Below are positions 8,098 through 15,235 of a stretch of 64,000 bases of DNA, piece by piece. This stretch comes from Aulosira sp. FACHB-615. Its GTDB lineage: Bacteria > Cyanobacteriota > Cyanobacteriia > Cyanobacteriales > Nostocaceae. The position numbers and the translations under genes were made by a program. The stretch covers positions 186,001 to 250,000 of the forward strand of contig NZ_JACJSE010000008.1 in assembly GCF_014698045.1 (NCBI RefSeq). The letters are read 5' to 3'. Numbering within the stretch: the stretch's first letter is position 1; every line of letters begins with the position of its first letter. A model generated the notes under the pieces. The model was not told the DNA's origin, ran no database searches, and worked only from the letters and a program-made list of their open reading frames with translations.

Positions 8098-8403
8098 ATG
8101 AGCAAGTTGCTACCTATTGAAGAGAGCGGGCAAATAGTTGGCTACCTCTTTGATTGCCCAGGCTGCGGCAATTCTCACGCTCCTTATATTCGCCCATTTA
8201 AAAACGACAAGGGAGCAAGTTGGACTTTTAACGGCGATATGAACAAGCCAACTTTTCAACCAAGTATTTTGGCTAAGGTTGAACGAACCGACGGCAGTAA
8301 AATAATGGTGTGTCATAGCTTTGTGACTGACGGACGAATTCAATTCTTGAGCGACTGCACTCATGAACTAGCAGGGCGGACAGTTGATTTACCTGAACAA
8401 TAA
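8098..8403 (+). CDS. DUF6527-like zinc-binding phage accessory protein
   Basis: 101 residues. FDCPGCGNSH near residue 18 gives a CxxC metal site. WTFNGDMNKPTFQPSIL, CHSFVTDGRIQFLSDCTHEL and AGRTVDL reproduce the conserved blocks of a small family common in phages and often misnamed ammonia monooxygenase in databases. No enzymatic role is established. It is adjacent to a Gp49-like gene, a pairing expected of small accessory genes inside a structural operon. Confidence 0.75.
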   Translation: MSKLLPIEESGQIVGYLFDCPGCGNSHAPYIRPFKNDKGASWTFNGDMNKPTFQPSILAKVERTDGSKIMVCHSFVTDGRIQFLSDCTHELAGRTVDLPEQ

Positions 8404-8421
8404 TTGATTCAATTTAAAGAT

Positions 8422-8691
8422 ATGAGCAGCAATCGAGTAACACCAGAGCAAATCGCAGCACTTTTAGACAGTGCAGAAACACAAGAACACGTATTTTGGA
8501 GCAAAGAATTAGTTGTCAGCTACAAACTGTCCAATGGCTTTACAATTTGCGGACGCGGCGCGTGCGTTGACCCTGCAAATTTTGACATTGAAATTGGCAG
8601 AAGAGTTGCTAGAGAGAATGCTGAAAACCAGCTATGGCAGCTAGAAGGCTATGTGCTGCAAAATAAACTGCATGAACAAGGGGCGTTGTGA
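8422..8691 (+). CDS. Phage N4 Gp49 / Sf6 gene 66-like protein
   Basis: 90 residues from ATG 8422; the frame also has a TTG at 8404, but the ATG gives the usual length. The blocks LSNGFTICGRGACVDPANFD, EIGRRVARENA and LWQLEGY are the signature of the Gp49-like family, small phage proteins of unknown function that often sit beside DUF6527-like genes. The stop overlaps the GTG of the next gene. Confidence 0.8.
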   Translation: MSSNRVTPEQIAALLDSAETQEHVFWSKELVVSYKLSNGFTICGRGACVDPANFDIEIGRRVARENAENQLWQLEGYVLQNKLHEQGAL

Positions 8692-9101
8692 CTTCCCCTT
8701 TCTCTGGCTTTGATAACACCACCCTCACTTTTCAAATTGCTGACGGCTCCCATAAAGCCAACGCGATCGGCAATTACATCCCTTTAACCATCCCCGTAAT
8801 CATCAAAGCACTGCTCAAGCAAACAACTGACACCTCAGCAGTCGAACGCTACGCCAGGGAGATTCAGCAGTTTGCTGGCGCTGATGGCTATGCTTCACTA
8901 CTTGAGGGGTATTTGGTTGCACCTGTGACTTATCCCAAGGGCGTAGAATTTCTGATGGAAGCCGACGCTGAAATTATAGTAGCCGTTGGCAAGCCAGAGA
9001 AAGGGCGATTCAAGTTGTTACCTATTACTCAATCACCCTACCTTGTAGGTGCGGGGGTTGATATAGTTACGCCAATCAAGGGAATATTTCGGAGGAATTG
9101 A
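8688..9101 (+). CDS. Hypothetical phage structural protein
   Basis: 137 residues from GTG 8688, overlapping the previous stop. A mixed alpha/beta pattern and several hydrophobic strands (IGNYIPLTIPVIIKALL, AEIIVAVGKPEK) are visible, with no transmembrane segment or metal site. Not recognised. Position suggests a head-tail connector or tail accessory protein. The stop TGA shares its A with the ATG of the following small gene. Confidence 0.6.
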   Translation: MTSPFSGFDNTTLTFQIADGSHKANAIGNYIPLTIPVIIKALLKQTTDTSAVERYAREIQQFAGADGYASLLEGYLVAPVTYPKGVEFLMEADAEIIVAVGKPEKGRFKLLPITQSPYLVGAGVDIVTPIKGIFRRN

Positions 9102-9265
9102 TGGCGCTGGCTAAAATCAAAGTCATTCCTGCAAAATTTAATCCCTTCATCAAAGACTTTCGCCATTATTATCATGTCTACTTCAATGAGGAGAAATTAG
9201 CCTACTGCATTGGTAGCTGTACTCGGCAGATTGTGGATAATCTATATAAATTGAAAATACTTTGA
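9101..9265 (+). CDS. Small hypothetical protein (54 aa)
   Basis: A 54-codon frame from ATG 9101 with a perfect Shine-Dalgarno (GGAGG at 9091-9095) and TGATG overlaps on both sides, to the previous and the next gene. The sequence is basic and aromatic-rich (FRHYYHVYFNEE), with one short Cys pair (YCIGSC). Function unknown; the translation signals are the main support. Confidence 0.6.
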   Translation: MALAKIKVIPAKFNPFIKDFRHYYHVYFNEEKLAYCIGSCTRQIVDNLYKLKIL

Positions 9266-9453
9266 TGTACGAAAACAGCCACATAGACTACACTGCAATC
9301 CAACAGAAACTTGAATCGGCGAAAAACAAGATTGAGGCGGCTTTGATAATAATTTCGGAACACAACCCTAAACAAATCAATGAACATTTAAATCCTGCAT
9401 CCGAAATACTTATAGATGTCATTTTGTCCTTGGAATTTGGAAGAAATGAATAA
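9265..9453 (+). CDS. Small hypothetical helical protein
   Basis: 62 residues from ATG 9265, overlapping the preceding stop by one base and the next gene by 8 bp. It is a strongly helical sequence (IQQKLESAKNKIEAALIII) with no known motif. Tight packing in the operon supports it. Confidence 0.55.
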   Translation: MYENSHIDYTAIQQKLESAKNKIEAALIIISEHNPKQINEHLNPASEILIDVILSLEFGRNE

Positions 9454-9829
9454 TATCAACATTTCTCAAATCAACGCCGCCATCGCCAAATCCTTTGATG
9501 TAGCTGTGGATGCTTTGGCGGATTCTTGTCAAAATGCTTTAGCTGATGATATCTGGGACTGGCCACGCCAGACGGTTCGCCGCAACGGGGATGTAGTGGG
9601 GAGTCCCCGCGATCGCGTGGATAGTGAAGAACTGATTGATTCCCTTGTGATTTCCCGATCTGCTAACGCCGCCGAACTTACCTGGGAGGCTGACCACGCC
9701 GCAATTGTTCACGATGGCGCGACCACCCAAAATGGCGCTGAACTACCTGGAACACCTTGGACAAAGGTCGGTATCGAGAACTGTGATGTAGCCGAGGTGA
9801 TGCAAAGGCAGTTAAATAAACTACTCTGA
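9446..9829 (+). CDS. HK97 gp10-like head-tail/neck protein
   Basis: 127 residues from ATG 9446; the frame extends further upstream but ATG is better. After an N-terminal helix it has TVRRNGDVVGSPRDRVDSEE, then LIDSLVISRS and HAAIVHDGATTQ, the order seen in HK97 gp10-type proteins (arginine-rich segment, D-[ST]-x-L-x-x-S, then a His-containing strand). These proteins sit at the neck between connector and tail tube. A palindrome of the CTGAAAAATTTTTCA family follows directly after the stop. Confidence 0.6.
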   Translation: MNNINISQINAAIAKSFDVAVDALADSCQNALADDIWDWPRQTVRRNGDVVGSPRDRVDSEELIDSLVISRSANAAELTWEADHAAIVHDGATTQNGAELPGTPWTKVGIENCDVAEVMQRQLNKLL

Positions 9830-9835
9830 TGGTTC

Positions 9836-9850
9836 CTGTAAAATTTTTCA
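9836..9850. repeat. Degenerate copy of the TGAAAAATTTTTCA palindrome family
   Basis: CTGTAAAATTTTTCA, one mismatch from the 14-bp palindrome. It lies 7 bp after a stop codon and overlaps the 3' end of the convergent gene. Confidence 0.5.
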
Positions 9851-10807
9851 AGAACCTACAAGCGTCGGTTGAATCCAATTCCACTTTCTTTCAGTACGCC
9901 CTTCACCCACTGCGCTACGTCGCCAATGCCCACGCCTCCAGTGAGGAGAGGGAGAAGAGTGAGTTCCACCCTTGCTAATTCTAGATTTACTGGACTCTTG
10001 AAGTCTAAGCCACCGGGGATATAAACATTTTTCTTTCGGCTCTTTACTTGAGACAAAGCCACTACCAACAGTTTCTCTGTAACTAACAGCCTCAATCTCA
10101 GTCCTTTCAAAGGATAAAAACATGAGGCTTTGCATCACCAAATCTCGCAGTTCTCGCAAAAAAGCTTTGTCTAACTCGTTTGACCTTGAGCTTCCCAAAT
10201 CCCCATCCCGTTGCTCAAGCTTGCCGCCATTTATTCCCCATCCAGAAAACCAAACGGTTCCTTGGGTATCTACACAGCAATAGTGAACATTTACATCATG
10301 TTCATGTTTTAAATGTGGGACTTTCAATCCATATTTTTCACCAGTTGACCACTCAGGATGATGGATATTGGAGGCATGAATATTAAGGTAATCCACATAG
10401 CCACCATCAGGCGATCGCACCCCACCATCCGGCAATAACAACATCAGTGAATGAATTGGCAAATGTGCCACCAAATCATTAAAAATCGCATTCTCGTCAC
10501 CAATATCAGTTTGAGTAAAAAGTTCTAATAAATTTTCATCCAAACAATAAATTGGCGCATCCTGTACCAGCCATAAAGCATGGCGATGTGACGTAAATCG
10601 CTGTGCTAAATCAAATCTAGTGTTGTTGAATTCTGGAGATATTAAAGTAATTAAAGCTGCTAATTCCTGCCACTGAATATAGCTTTTAGGAACTCTGTAA
10701 TTTTTCTTAAGTAGTGCGCGGTAAAGCCCCGATGCGCCAGCTTTGATAAAAGCCTGTGTTTGTGAATGGCGATTATCAAGTTCAAGGATTATCCTATCTT
10801 TGTACAC
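9848..10807 (-). CDS. Uncharacterised protein with PHWRRGHWRR C-terminal motif, inserted antisense in the structural operon
   Basis: 319 residues from GTG 10807. The body is mixed alpha/beta with no transmembrane segment and no catalytic motif I recognise; ETVGSGFVSSKEPKEK leads into a basic C-terminus PHWRRGHWRR then GEGRTERKWNWIQPTLVGS. That tail matches one I know from widely scattered uncharacterised phage, plasmid and chromosomal proteins, which is why I accept this frame over the competing 84-codon frame beneath it. The gene points against its neighbours and lies between a neck gene and a tail-terminator gene, the usual setting of a phage moron (host-fitness, exclusion or anti-defence gene). 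The 38-bp gap to the next gene must hold two divergent promoters. Confidence 0.65.
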   Translation of the reverse strand: MYKDRIILELDNRHSQTQAFIKAGASGLYRALLKKNYRVPKSYIQWQELAALITLISPEFNNTRFDLAQRFTSHRHALWLVQDAPIYCLDENLLELFTQTDIGDENAIFNDLVAHLPIHSLMLLLPDGGVRSPDGGYVDYLNIHASNIHHPEWSTGEKYGLKVPHLKHEHDVNVHYCCVDTQGTVWFSGWGINGGKLEQRDGDLGSSRSNELDKAFLRELRDLVMQSLMFLSFERTEIEAVSYRETVGSGFVSSKEPKEKCLYPRWLRLQESSKSRISKGGTHSSPSPHWRRGHWRRSAVGEGRTERKWNWIQPTLVGS

Positions 10808-10845
10808 AAGAATTAGATTGTTTTAACAACCAATAAAATACTACC

Positions 10846-11271
10846 ATGATTGACCCTATCAATTTCCGCAATGACATCATTGCAATCCTCGCCAATCGAT
10901 TAGGAGAATACACCTTTCCTAACGGTGTAAAAACTAAAGCACTTGCCACCCTTCCAGATCCACAACTCGGCTACCAATACCCACCAAGCGGGACAAAAAC
11001 TTCAGGACTAGAAGTAGTGATCAAGCGTCCATATCCAGAAACTGAGAGCAATATTGGAGGCGATCGCACTTTATCTTACACATGGGAAGTTCACCTCAAG
11101 CAGTGGGATACACAGGATAGCTTGATTGAGGCGATCGGTTTATTGTCGGGTGATTTACCAGGAGACTACTTAATAGAAAGAGTGAGCTTTATGCCGCCTT
11201 CTGAAAAACTTTTAACTGTTGAGCAGTGTAAATTTTTTATTCAGGAATGGGCGGTTGTGGTTCCGGTATAA
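10846..11271 (+). CDS. Probable tail terminator / tail completion protein
   Basis: 141 residues. The layout NFRNDIIAILANRLGEYTFP at the start, a central GLEVVIKRPYPETES strand, LSYTWEVHLKQWDTQDSLIE and a closing EQCKFFIQEWAVVVPV strand is that of small alpha/beta proteins that cap the tail tube in siphophages. Position between the neck protein and the tail tube protein is right for such a role. Moderate confidence. Confidence 0.55.
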   Translation: MIDPINFRNDIIAILANRLGEYTFPNGVKTKALATLPDPQLGYQYPPSGTKTSGLEVVIKRPYPETESNIGGDRTLSYTWEVHLKQWDTQDSLIEAIGLLSGDLPGDYLIERVSFMPPSEKLLTVEQCKFFIQEWAVVVPV

Positions 11272-11328
11272 ACTACCAGACTATTTGACAAAATTAATTT
11301 GTTTGTTGTAGTCATTAGTTAATAGCTA

Positions 11329-12039
11329 GTGGCTAATTATATGCAACAACATAATTTTATTAAACACCCAGATAAGAGTATAGAATGCCAGATTTGCAAG
11401 TGGACTTGGTTTTACGATATTGAAAACTGCGAGGTGGACAATCCACGACTACCGCCTATCGTGCAGTGGGATGACGTAGAAACACTAAATCTCAAAACGA
11501 TTAGTCAACTCAAAAAAATAAATTTAGCTCCTAGTGAAGAAACTACACCCCGCGCAGTCGCTTGGGTGTGGGACAGAAATAAAGAGTGGGGTGTGTGGAT
11601 ACCGCTTTATCATGAAGATGGTTGCAAGTGGAACCCCAGGGATAATTACATTACTAAATTTAAATTACAAGCTGTATATCTACTTTCAAGAGGATGGATT
11701 AAACAGTTAGGAAAGTCAGATAAAGAGTTAGTAAATTTACGCTTTCCCAATGGGCCAACTATTAAGCTTTACAGCAGGCAAAGAGTTGAAAAATTCTTGG
11801 CAGACCACGCCGAGGAATACGCTGAATGGCTAGACAAGCGTGATAAGCATATTGCCATTTTTGAAAACAATAAAGACAAAATATTTGCCAAGCGCAATGC
11901 TATCAAAGAGCAAACTAAACTGTGCTTAAAATGCGCTTCTGGTTGCTCACTTGAAAAAGGGATCTTCTGTGCAATTCATCCGATGGGTTTGCTTGATATG
12001 CCATGCCCTGATTTTAAAGAAAGAGTGGATTCGGTATAA
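11329..12039 (+). CDS. Hypothetical protein with two Cys clusters
   Basis: 236 residues from GTG 11329 (ATG 11341 is possible). An N-terminal CQICKW and a C-terminal cluster CLKCASGC...FCAIHP...CPDF look like two metal-binding sites. The second resembles the tails at 1489-1812 and 14589-14984. The middle is rich in Trp and charged residues (WVWDRNKEWGVWIP). Family not recognised. A sigma-70-like promoter for the next gene starts within its last codons. Confidence 0.55.
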   Translation: MANYMQQHNFIKHPDKSIECQICKWTWFYDIENCEVDNPRLPPIVQWDDVETLNLKTISQLKKINLAPSEETTPRAVAWVWDRNKEWGVWIPLYHEDGCKWNPRDNYITKFKLQAVYLLSRGWIKQLGKSDKELVNLRFPNGPTIKLYSRQRVEKFLADHAEEYAEWLDKRDKHIAIFENNKDKIFAKRNAIKEQTKLCLKCASGCSLEKGIFCAIHPMGLLDMPCPDFKERVDSV

Positions 12040-12080
12040 TGCTGTACTGTCCGGTGAACGTTCGGTGAACGCTTGTGAAC
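12012..12080 (+). promoter_or_regulatory. Promoter with three helically phased GTGAAC repeats
   Basis: A perfect TATAAT lies at 12035-12040, with a weak -35 (TTTTAA, 12012-12017) 17 bp upstream. GTGAAC follows three times, at 12054, 12065 and 12075, spaced 11 and 10 bp so that all face the same side of the helix. The third copy contains the GTG start codon of the HTH gene. The expected transcription start falls just before the first repeat, so a protein bound here would block transcription or translation. Self-repression by the HTH protein is the simplest reading. Confidence 0.55.
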
Positions 12081-12623
12081 AGTGCCAACAAAGTCCCAGT
12101 GAAAGGCTTGACGAGTCGCTACAACATTGGAAAAACAGCACTTTACGCCAGATTTGATGCGGCTGGTGTGAAACCAATTAAAGAAGGGACACGCTCTTAT
12201 ATTTCACATCAAGACCTAGAAGAACTTGATAGACTTGACTCTTATTTAAAAACGGGCGGCGTTCTCTCAGAATTTCGCCCAAGTATTGTACCGATTGAAG
12301 AAATTAGCAGTATTGAGATGCTGCAAGATGAGCCAGATAATCTCGCAGCAAACTGGCTGATGAATGTAGTTGAAAGGCTGATATTTACTTCTCAAAAATC
12401 CCCGCTTGACCGATATCGAGAATTAGAAGAAGTAGCACAAAATGAATGGATTTTATCAACTTCAGATGTTGAAGCAATTATTGGTATGAAACCGAGAATA
12501 CTGGGAGTGACTTACGGCAGTTTTCAAATTATTCGCTGCGGTAAAGTTGGCAGAGAAGCGGGTTGGCTTATCAAGAAATCAGTCAACAGCGAACAGTTGC
12601 CATTTTTTACTGATAACTGGTAA
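12075..12623 (+). CDS. HTH (excisionase/MerR-like) DNA-binding protein
   Basis: 182 residues. After a short lead is VKGLTSRYNIGKTALYARFD, a winged-helix/MerR-like recognition unit, and the sequence continues to SYISHQDLEELDRLDSYL, the layout of small cyanobacterial regulators in which the protein reads DNA through a single HTH. The C-terminal two thirds is helical and uncharacterised. It starts with GTG inside the third GTGAAC repeat and has no Shine-Dalgarno. Likely a regulator of the element, perhaps of its own promoter. Confidence 0.6.
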   Translation: MNSANKVPVKGLTSRYNIGKTALYARFDAAGVKPIKEGTRSYISHQDLEELDRLDSYLKTGGVLSEFRPSIVPIEEISSIEMLQDEPDNLAANWLMNVVERLIFTSQKSPLDRYRELEEVAQNEWILSTSDVEAIIGMKPRILGVTYGSFQIIRCGKVGREAGWLIKKSVNSEQLPFFTDNW

Positions 12624-12670
12624 CTGAATCGGGGAACCCTGCCTTCGGATCAAAATCTCCGGAGAAAGAA

Positions 12671-13369
12671 ATGAGCCAAACTTTTCAGGTTGGTGCAGGT
12701 AATAAGGTAAAACTTTACGTTGCACTACTTCCCTTGGGAATCCGCACCGAACCAGTAGACGTAGAAATCACCGCCTCCAGTGGCATCACCAACAACGCAA
12801 CCAGCATCACTGTCGCGGCTTTAGATGGCCCCATCGCTGGTGGCACACCACTCCCTTTCGACAACGGAACAGCAGAACTCACTGTTTATTTAGCCGCCGA
12901 CGCTAAAGAGGGTGACACAACTTTGGCGATCGAAGCGGCAAGTGGAGCTTTAACAGGTAGCTCTACTGCTGAGTATGTCGCCAAAAAGCGGCTACTCGGT
13001 GGTACTCAGTTGAACGCGAATATTAACTCCGACAGAACCGACGTGTTGGTGTTTGAAGACCCACTCGGTTACAAGGATGGAGCGATTACAGCACAGTCTT
13101 GGGAATTACCTTGGACTGCGAACCTGCTAACTAGCGATGATGCCTTTCGCCGCGCGGCTTTTGCCGCCGCTAACGCTGTTTCTGGTAGAGAAGTTTATGT
13201 ATGGCAGGAAGATCCGCCACCTGCTGGTTTCGCCGTGGGAGATGGGTTGAAAGGTGCTTGTTGCGTGATGAATTTTCAAAAATCGCTGCAATCGACAGGT
13301 ATATGTACAGTTACTTGCACATTCATGGGGCAGGGTTCGCCCACAATCACGCGCTACGCTGCTGCCTAG
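12671..13369 (+). CDS. Phage major tail tube protein
   Basis: 232 residues with a good Shine-Dalgarno (GGAGAAAG) before ATG 12671. The N-terminal half (to about residue 105) resembles an Ig-like domain (VEITASSGITNNATSITVAA). The C-terminal half (RTDVLVFEDPLGYKDG, AITAQSWELPWTANLL, GACCVMNFQKSL, and the closing strands TCTFMGQGSPTITR) fits tail tube proteins, whose hexameric rings stack to form the tail. A strong Rho-independent terminator lies 33 bp past the stop, consistent with the end of a highly expressed operon. Confidence 0.65.
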   Translation: MSQTFQVGAGNKVKLYVALLPLGIRTEPVDVEITASSGITNNATSITVAALDGPIAGGTPLPFDNGTAELTVYLAADAKEGDTTLAIEAASGALTGSSTAEYVAKKRLLGGTQLNANINSDRTDVLVFEDPLGYKDGAITAQSWELPWTANLLTSDDAFRRAAFAAANAVSGREVYVWQEDPPPAGFAVGDGLKGACCVMNFQKSLQSTGICTVTCTFMGQGSPTITRYAAA

Positions 13370-13380
13370 CGACTTAGTTT

Positions 13381-13397
13381 CTGAAAAATTTTTCATG
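13381..13397. repeat. Perfect palindrome TGAAAAATTTTTCA
   Basis: The best copy of a family found five times in the element, always just after a stop codon. It lies directly before the Rho-independent terminator of the tail tube gene. Confidence 0.55.
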
Positions 13398-13401
13398 ATT
13401 G

Positions 13402-13432
13402 ACGCTCTCTTTGCGGGAGCGTTATTTTTTTG
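13402..13432 (+). terminator. Rho-independent terminator after the tail tube gene
   Basis: Stem ACGCTCTC (13402-13409) pairs with GGGAGCGT (13415-13422) with one G-U pair around a TTTGC loop, followed by TATTTTTTT. Confidence 0.9.
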
Positions 13433-13449
13433 GAAAAACACATAAAATC

Positions 13450-13821
13450 ATGACTTGGCAACACTCCCAACAAAACCCGCCTCACTGGTGGCAATTACAT
13501 TTAGGCAACGGGCTACTAGAAATAACAATTAAGCGTAACTCTCAGGGCTATTGCGCCTCTCTTGGACGTGGTAAGCCCTGCCGCGAAAAAATATTCCCCA
13601 CGCTACCAGAGGCTAAAGCATGGGGAATCAAAGAAGCTAAATTGGTTTTGCGCCAGATGCGGTGCGAGTTGTATCCCGTTAACTGGTTGCTTGCCCTGTG
13701 CTTGCTGCTGCTTGGTTTTTTAGGCGGGATTTGGTTGGTGTATTTCAATCCTGCCTTGCCGTCAACTATTGAGTCGGTAAACTCTATTTTGCAACCAGTA
13801 CAGTGGTTGATTTTGTCATAA
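13450..13821 (+). CDS. Hypothetical membrane-anchored protein
   Basis: 123 residues from ATG 13450; the frame runs upstream across the terminator, so that extension is rejected. The N-terminal half resembles a small strand-rich domain (WWQLHLGNGLLEITIKRN, then ASLGRGKPCREKIFPTLPEA). One clear transmembrane helix follows, LLALCLLLLGFLGGIWLVYF at about residues 78-97. Function unknown. Confidence 0.5.
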   Translation: MTWQHSQQNPPHWWQLHLGNGLLEITIKRNSQGYCASLGRGKPCREKIFPTLPEAKAWGIKEAKLVLRQMRCELYPVNWLLALCLLLLGFLGGIWLVYFNPALPSTIESVNSILQPVQWLILS

Positions 13822-13850
13822 GTGGCTCTAAGTGCAGTTTCATAAACGTC

Positions 13851-13870
13851 CTGAAAAGTTTCTCATAAAT
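13851..13870. repeat. Copy of the TGAAAAATTTTTCA palindrome family
   Basis: CTGAAAAGTTTCTCATAAAT, imperfect, in the 60-bp gap between two convergent genes. Confidence 0.5.
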
Positions 13871-13881
13871 TAAATACCTCG

Positions 13882-14124
13882 CTATTCGTCGTCATCGTCA
13901 ATCACTTCATCGCCAATGTCTGCCGATCTCAAAGCTCTGCGATGCAGGTTTGAAAACGACGGCGACTCATGCTCACGTTCAACAATCTGGCGGACAAATT
14001 TAGCTAGGGACATTTGCTTCCAACGCGCTACTCGCTGAAATTCTTCGTATGTCTTAGGAGACAGAGTGATACTGATTTGCGGAGAAGTGCGATCGGCCAT
14101 CGTCTGTGTTGTTAATTGTTCCAT
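13882..14124 (-). CDS. Ribbon-helix-helix (CopG/Arc-like) regulator
   Basis: 80 residues from ATG 14124; an in-frame ATG 33 bp upstream lies in the operator and is rejected. A single RHH domain is visible: the DNA-reading strand PQISITLSPKTY, then helix EEFQRVARWKQ, the turn MSL and helix AKFVRQIVERE. The C-terminus is very acidic (GDEVIDDDDE). RHH dimers bind palindromic operators, and a 17-bp perfect inverted repeat lies 20 bp upstream, so autoregulation is likely. No toxin gene is recognisable next to it, so I do not call it an antitoxin. Confidence 0.75.
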   Translation of the reverse strand: MEQLTTQTMADRTSPQISITLSPKTYEEFQRVARWKQMSLAKFVRQIVEREHESPSFSNLHRRALRSADIGDEVIDDDDE

Positions 14125-14144
14125 TTGATTATCTATGAAAAATG

Positions 14145-14192
14145 GAAAGCATTGCATTCTACTTTTACATTTTACTAGAATGCAATGCTTTC
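14145..14192. promoter_or_regulatory. Operator: 17-bp perfect inverted repeat between divergent genes
   Basis: GAAAGCATTGCATTCTA (14145-14161) and its exact reverse complement (14176-14192) are separated by a 14-bp AT-rich spacer. A further partial copy (ATGCTTTCTATGCTAGAA) follows at 14197-14214. The site lies between the RHH gene and the divergent HNH-like gene and most likely controls both. Confidence 0.7.
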
Positions 14193-14242
14193 TACATGCT
14201 TTCTATGCTAGAATTTTTTCGTCAACAGATGCAACAAGCGAG

Positions 14243-14596
14243 ATGAGCCGATCGCCCCAGTACTACATCTATATAAATTCTCCGGAGTGGCGAGATAAGT
14301 CAAAACAATGTCAGTCGCTAACCAAAAACCATTGCGCTGTCTTCCCCTGGTGCAGGAGTCGCCACGCTCACCATCTGACGTACAGCAACTTTCAAAAAGA
14401 AATGCCACTGCGTGACACAGTGCCGTTGTCCAAGTTCGCGCACTGGGTCGTGCATTGGTGGATATTTTGGAAAACGCCGTTGCGCCCTTGGGTTAATTTT
14501 TTGCTGCGATCGCTATTAATTTTTTGGGCGATCGCATGGTTTATCCTACCGACACCGACAAAACGTAAGCGTGTGAGGCGCAAGAAGTATGCGTAA
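14243..14596 (+). CDS. HNH-like zinc-site protein with C-terminal membrane helix
   Basis: 117 residues from ATG 14243. INSPEWRDKSKQCQSLTKNH, then CAVFPWC, HAHHLTYSNFQKE and DTVPLSK follow the layout of the HNH fold (Cys pair, HH, downstream VPLS), a pattern frequent in cyanobacterial mobile elements. The catalytic HNH residues are only partly recognisable, so nuclease activity is not established. A hydrophobic helix (LLRSLLIFWAIAWFILP) and a basic tail end the protein. It overlaps the next gene by 8 bp and is divergent from the RHH gene across the shared operator. Confidence 0.6.
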   Translation: MSRSPQYYIYINSPEWRDKSKQCQSLTKNHCAVFPWCRSRHAHHLTYSNFQKEMPLRDTVPLSKFAHWVVHWWIFWKTPLRPWVNFLLRSLLIFWAIAWFILPTPTKRKRVRRKKYA

Positions 14597-14984
14597 AAAG
14601 TTATTAGAATGCGCTTCTGTTGTCACTTCCTCGCTCGGAATATCGGGACTAGTAGTGACCGCTTTAGGTGCAAGCGGTTTAATTTTGGGGCTTTCTGGAA
14701 AGGTAGTTGTCAGGTTAGGTGAAGCCCTAAAAACTCATGAATTAACTATCGACAAGATGGTGACTTATGGAGGCAACGCCGGAATCATTGGCTTGTGCAG
14801 TGCTAGTTGTGGAGCAGCAGTAGCTTGGTTTGTTGGGGACAAGCTAGATTGCTTCGGCGAACTTGAGGAAGCATCCCAAAAACACCATTGCAGTGGATGT
14901 GCTTATTTCTCTGCTAATCCCTATTTGCCTTGTGCTGTAAATCCTCACCTGCCTCAAAATTGCAAAGATTTTACTGCTCATTGA
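14589..14984 (+). CDS. Membrane protein with Cys-rich tail
   Basis: 131 residues. Two hydrophobic segments (about residues 13-40 and 62-82) form a probable membrane hairpin. The tail CSGCAYFSANPYLPCAVNP...CKDF is the clearest copy of the Cys motif shared with the genes at 1489 and 11329. The start overlaps the HNH-like gene, so the two are probably co-translated. Function unknown; metal binding by the tail is inferred. Confidence 0.55.
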   Translation: MRKKLLECASVVTSSLGISGLVVTALGASGLILGLSGKVVVRLGEALKTHELTIDKMVTYGGNAGIIGLCSASCGAAVAWFVGDKLDCFGELEEASQKHHCSGCAYFSANPYLPCAVNPHLPQNCKDFTAH

Positions 14985-15235
14985 GTTGCACTATTTGTCA
15001 CTGAAGTGGCGTTGTACTAACTGCTTGCATACCGCGCAAAACTGCTGCACTACTTATTCTCTCGTCAAAGTAGTTGCACCACACGGTTAATAAAACGTGC
15101 ATTTAACAGCACAGTCCAACAAAAATTGCGTCAAATGTTGATTAAATCTCTAAAAAATTTGCACATTCCTTGCAGAGTAACCAGTTGCGCTAAATGTCGC
15201 TTGCAACAGTCGTTTGAAAAATCGGGTTTAGGGGT

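Noticed and set aside
9856..10110. Competing minus-strand frame and possible frameshift in the PHWRRGHWRR gene
   Set aside because: The longer frame ends in a motif I recognise from other proteins, so no frameshift is needed to explain it.
13882..14124. Toxin-antitoxin module
   Set aside because: An RHH regulator with an operator is present but no adjacent toxin-like gene; the neighbours are an HNH-like membrane protein and a small TM protein.
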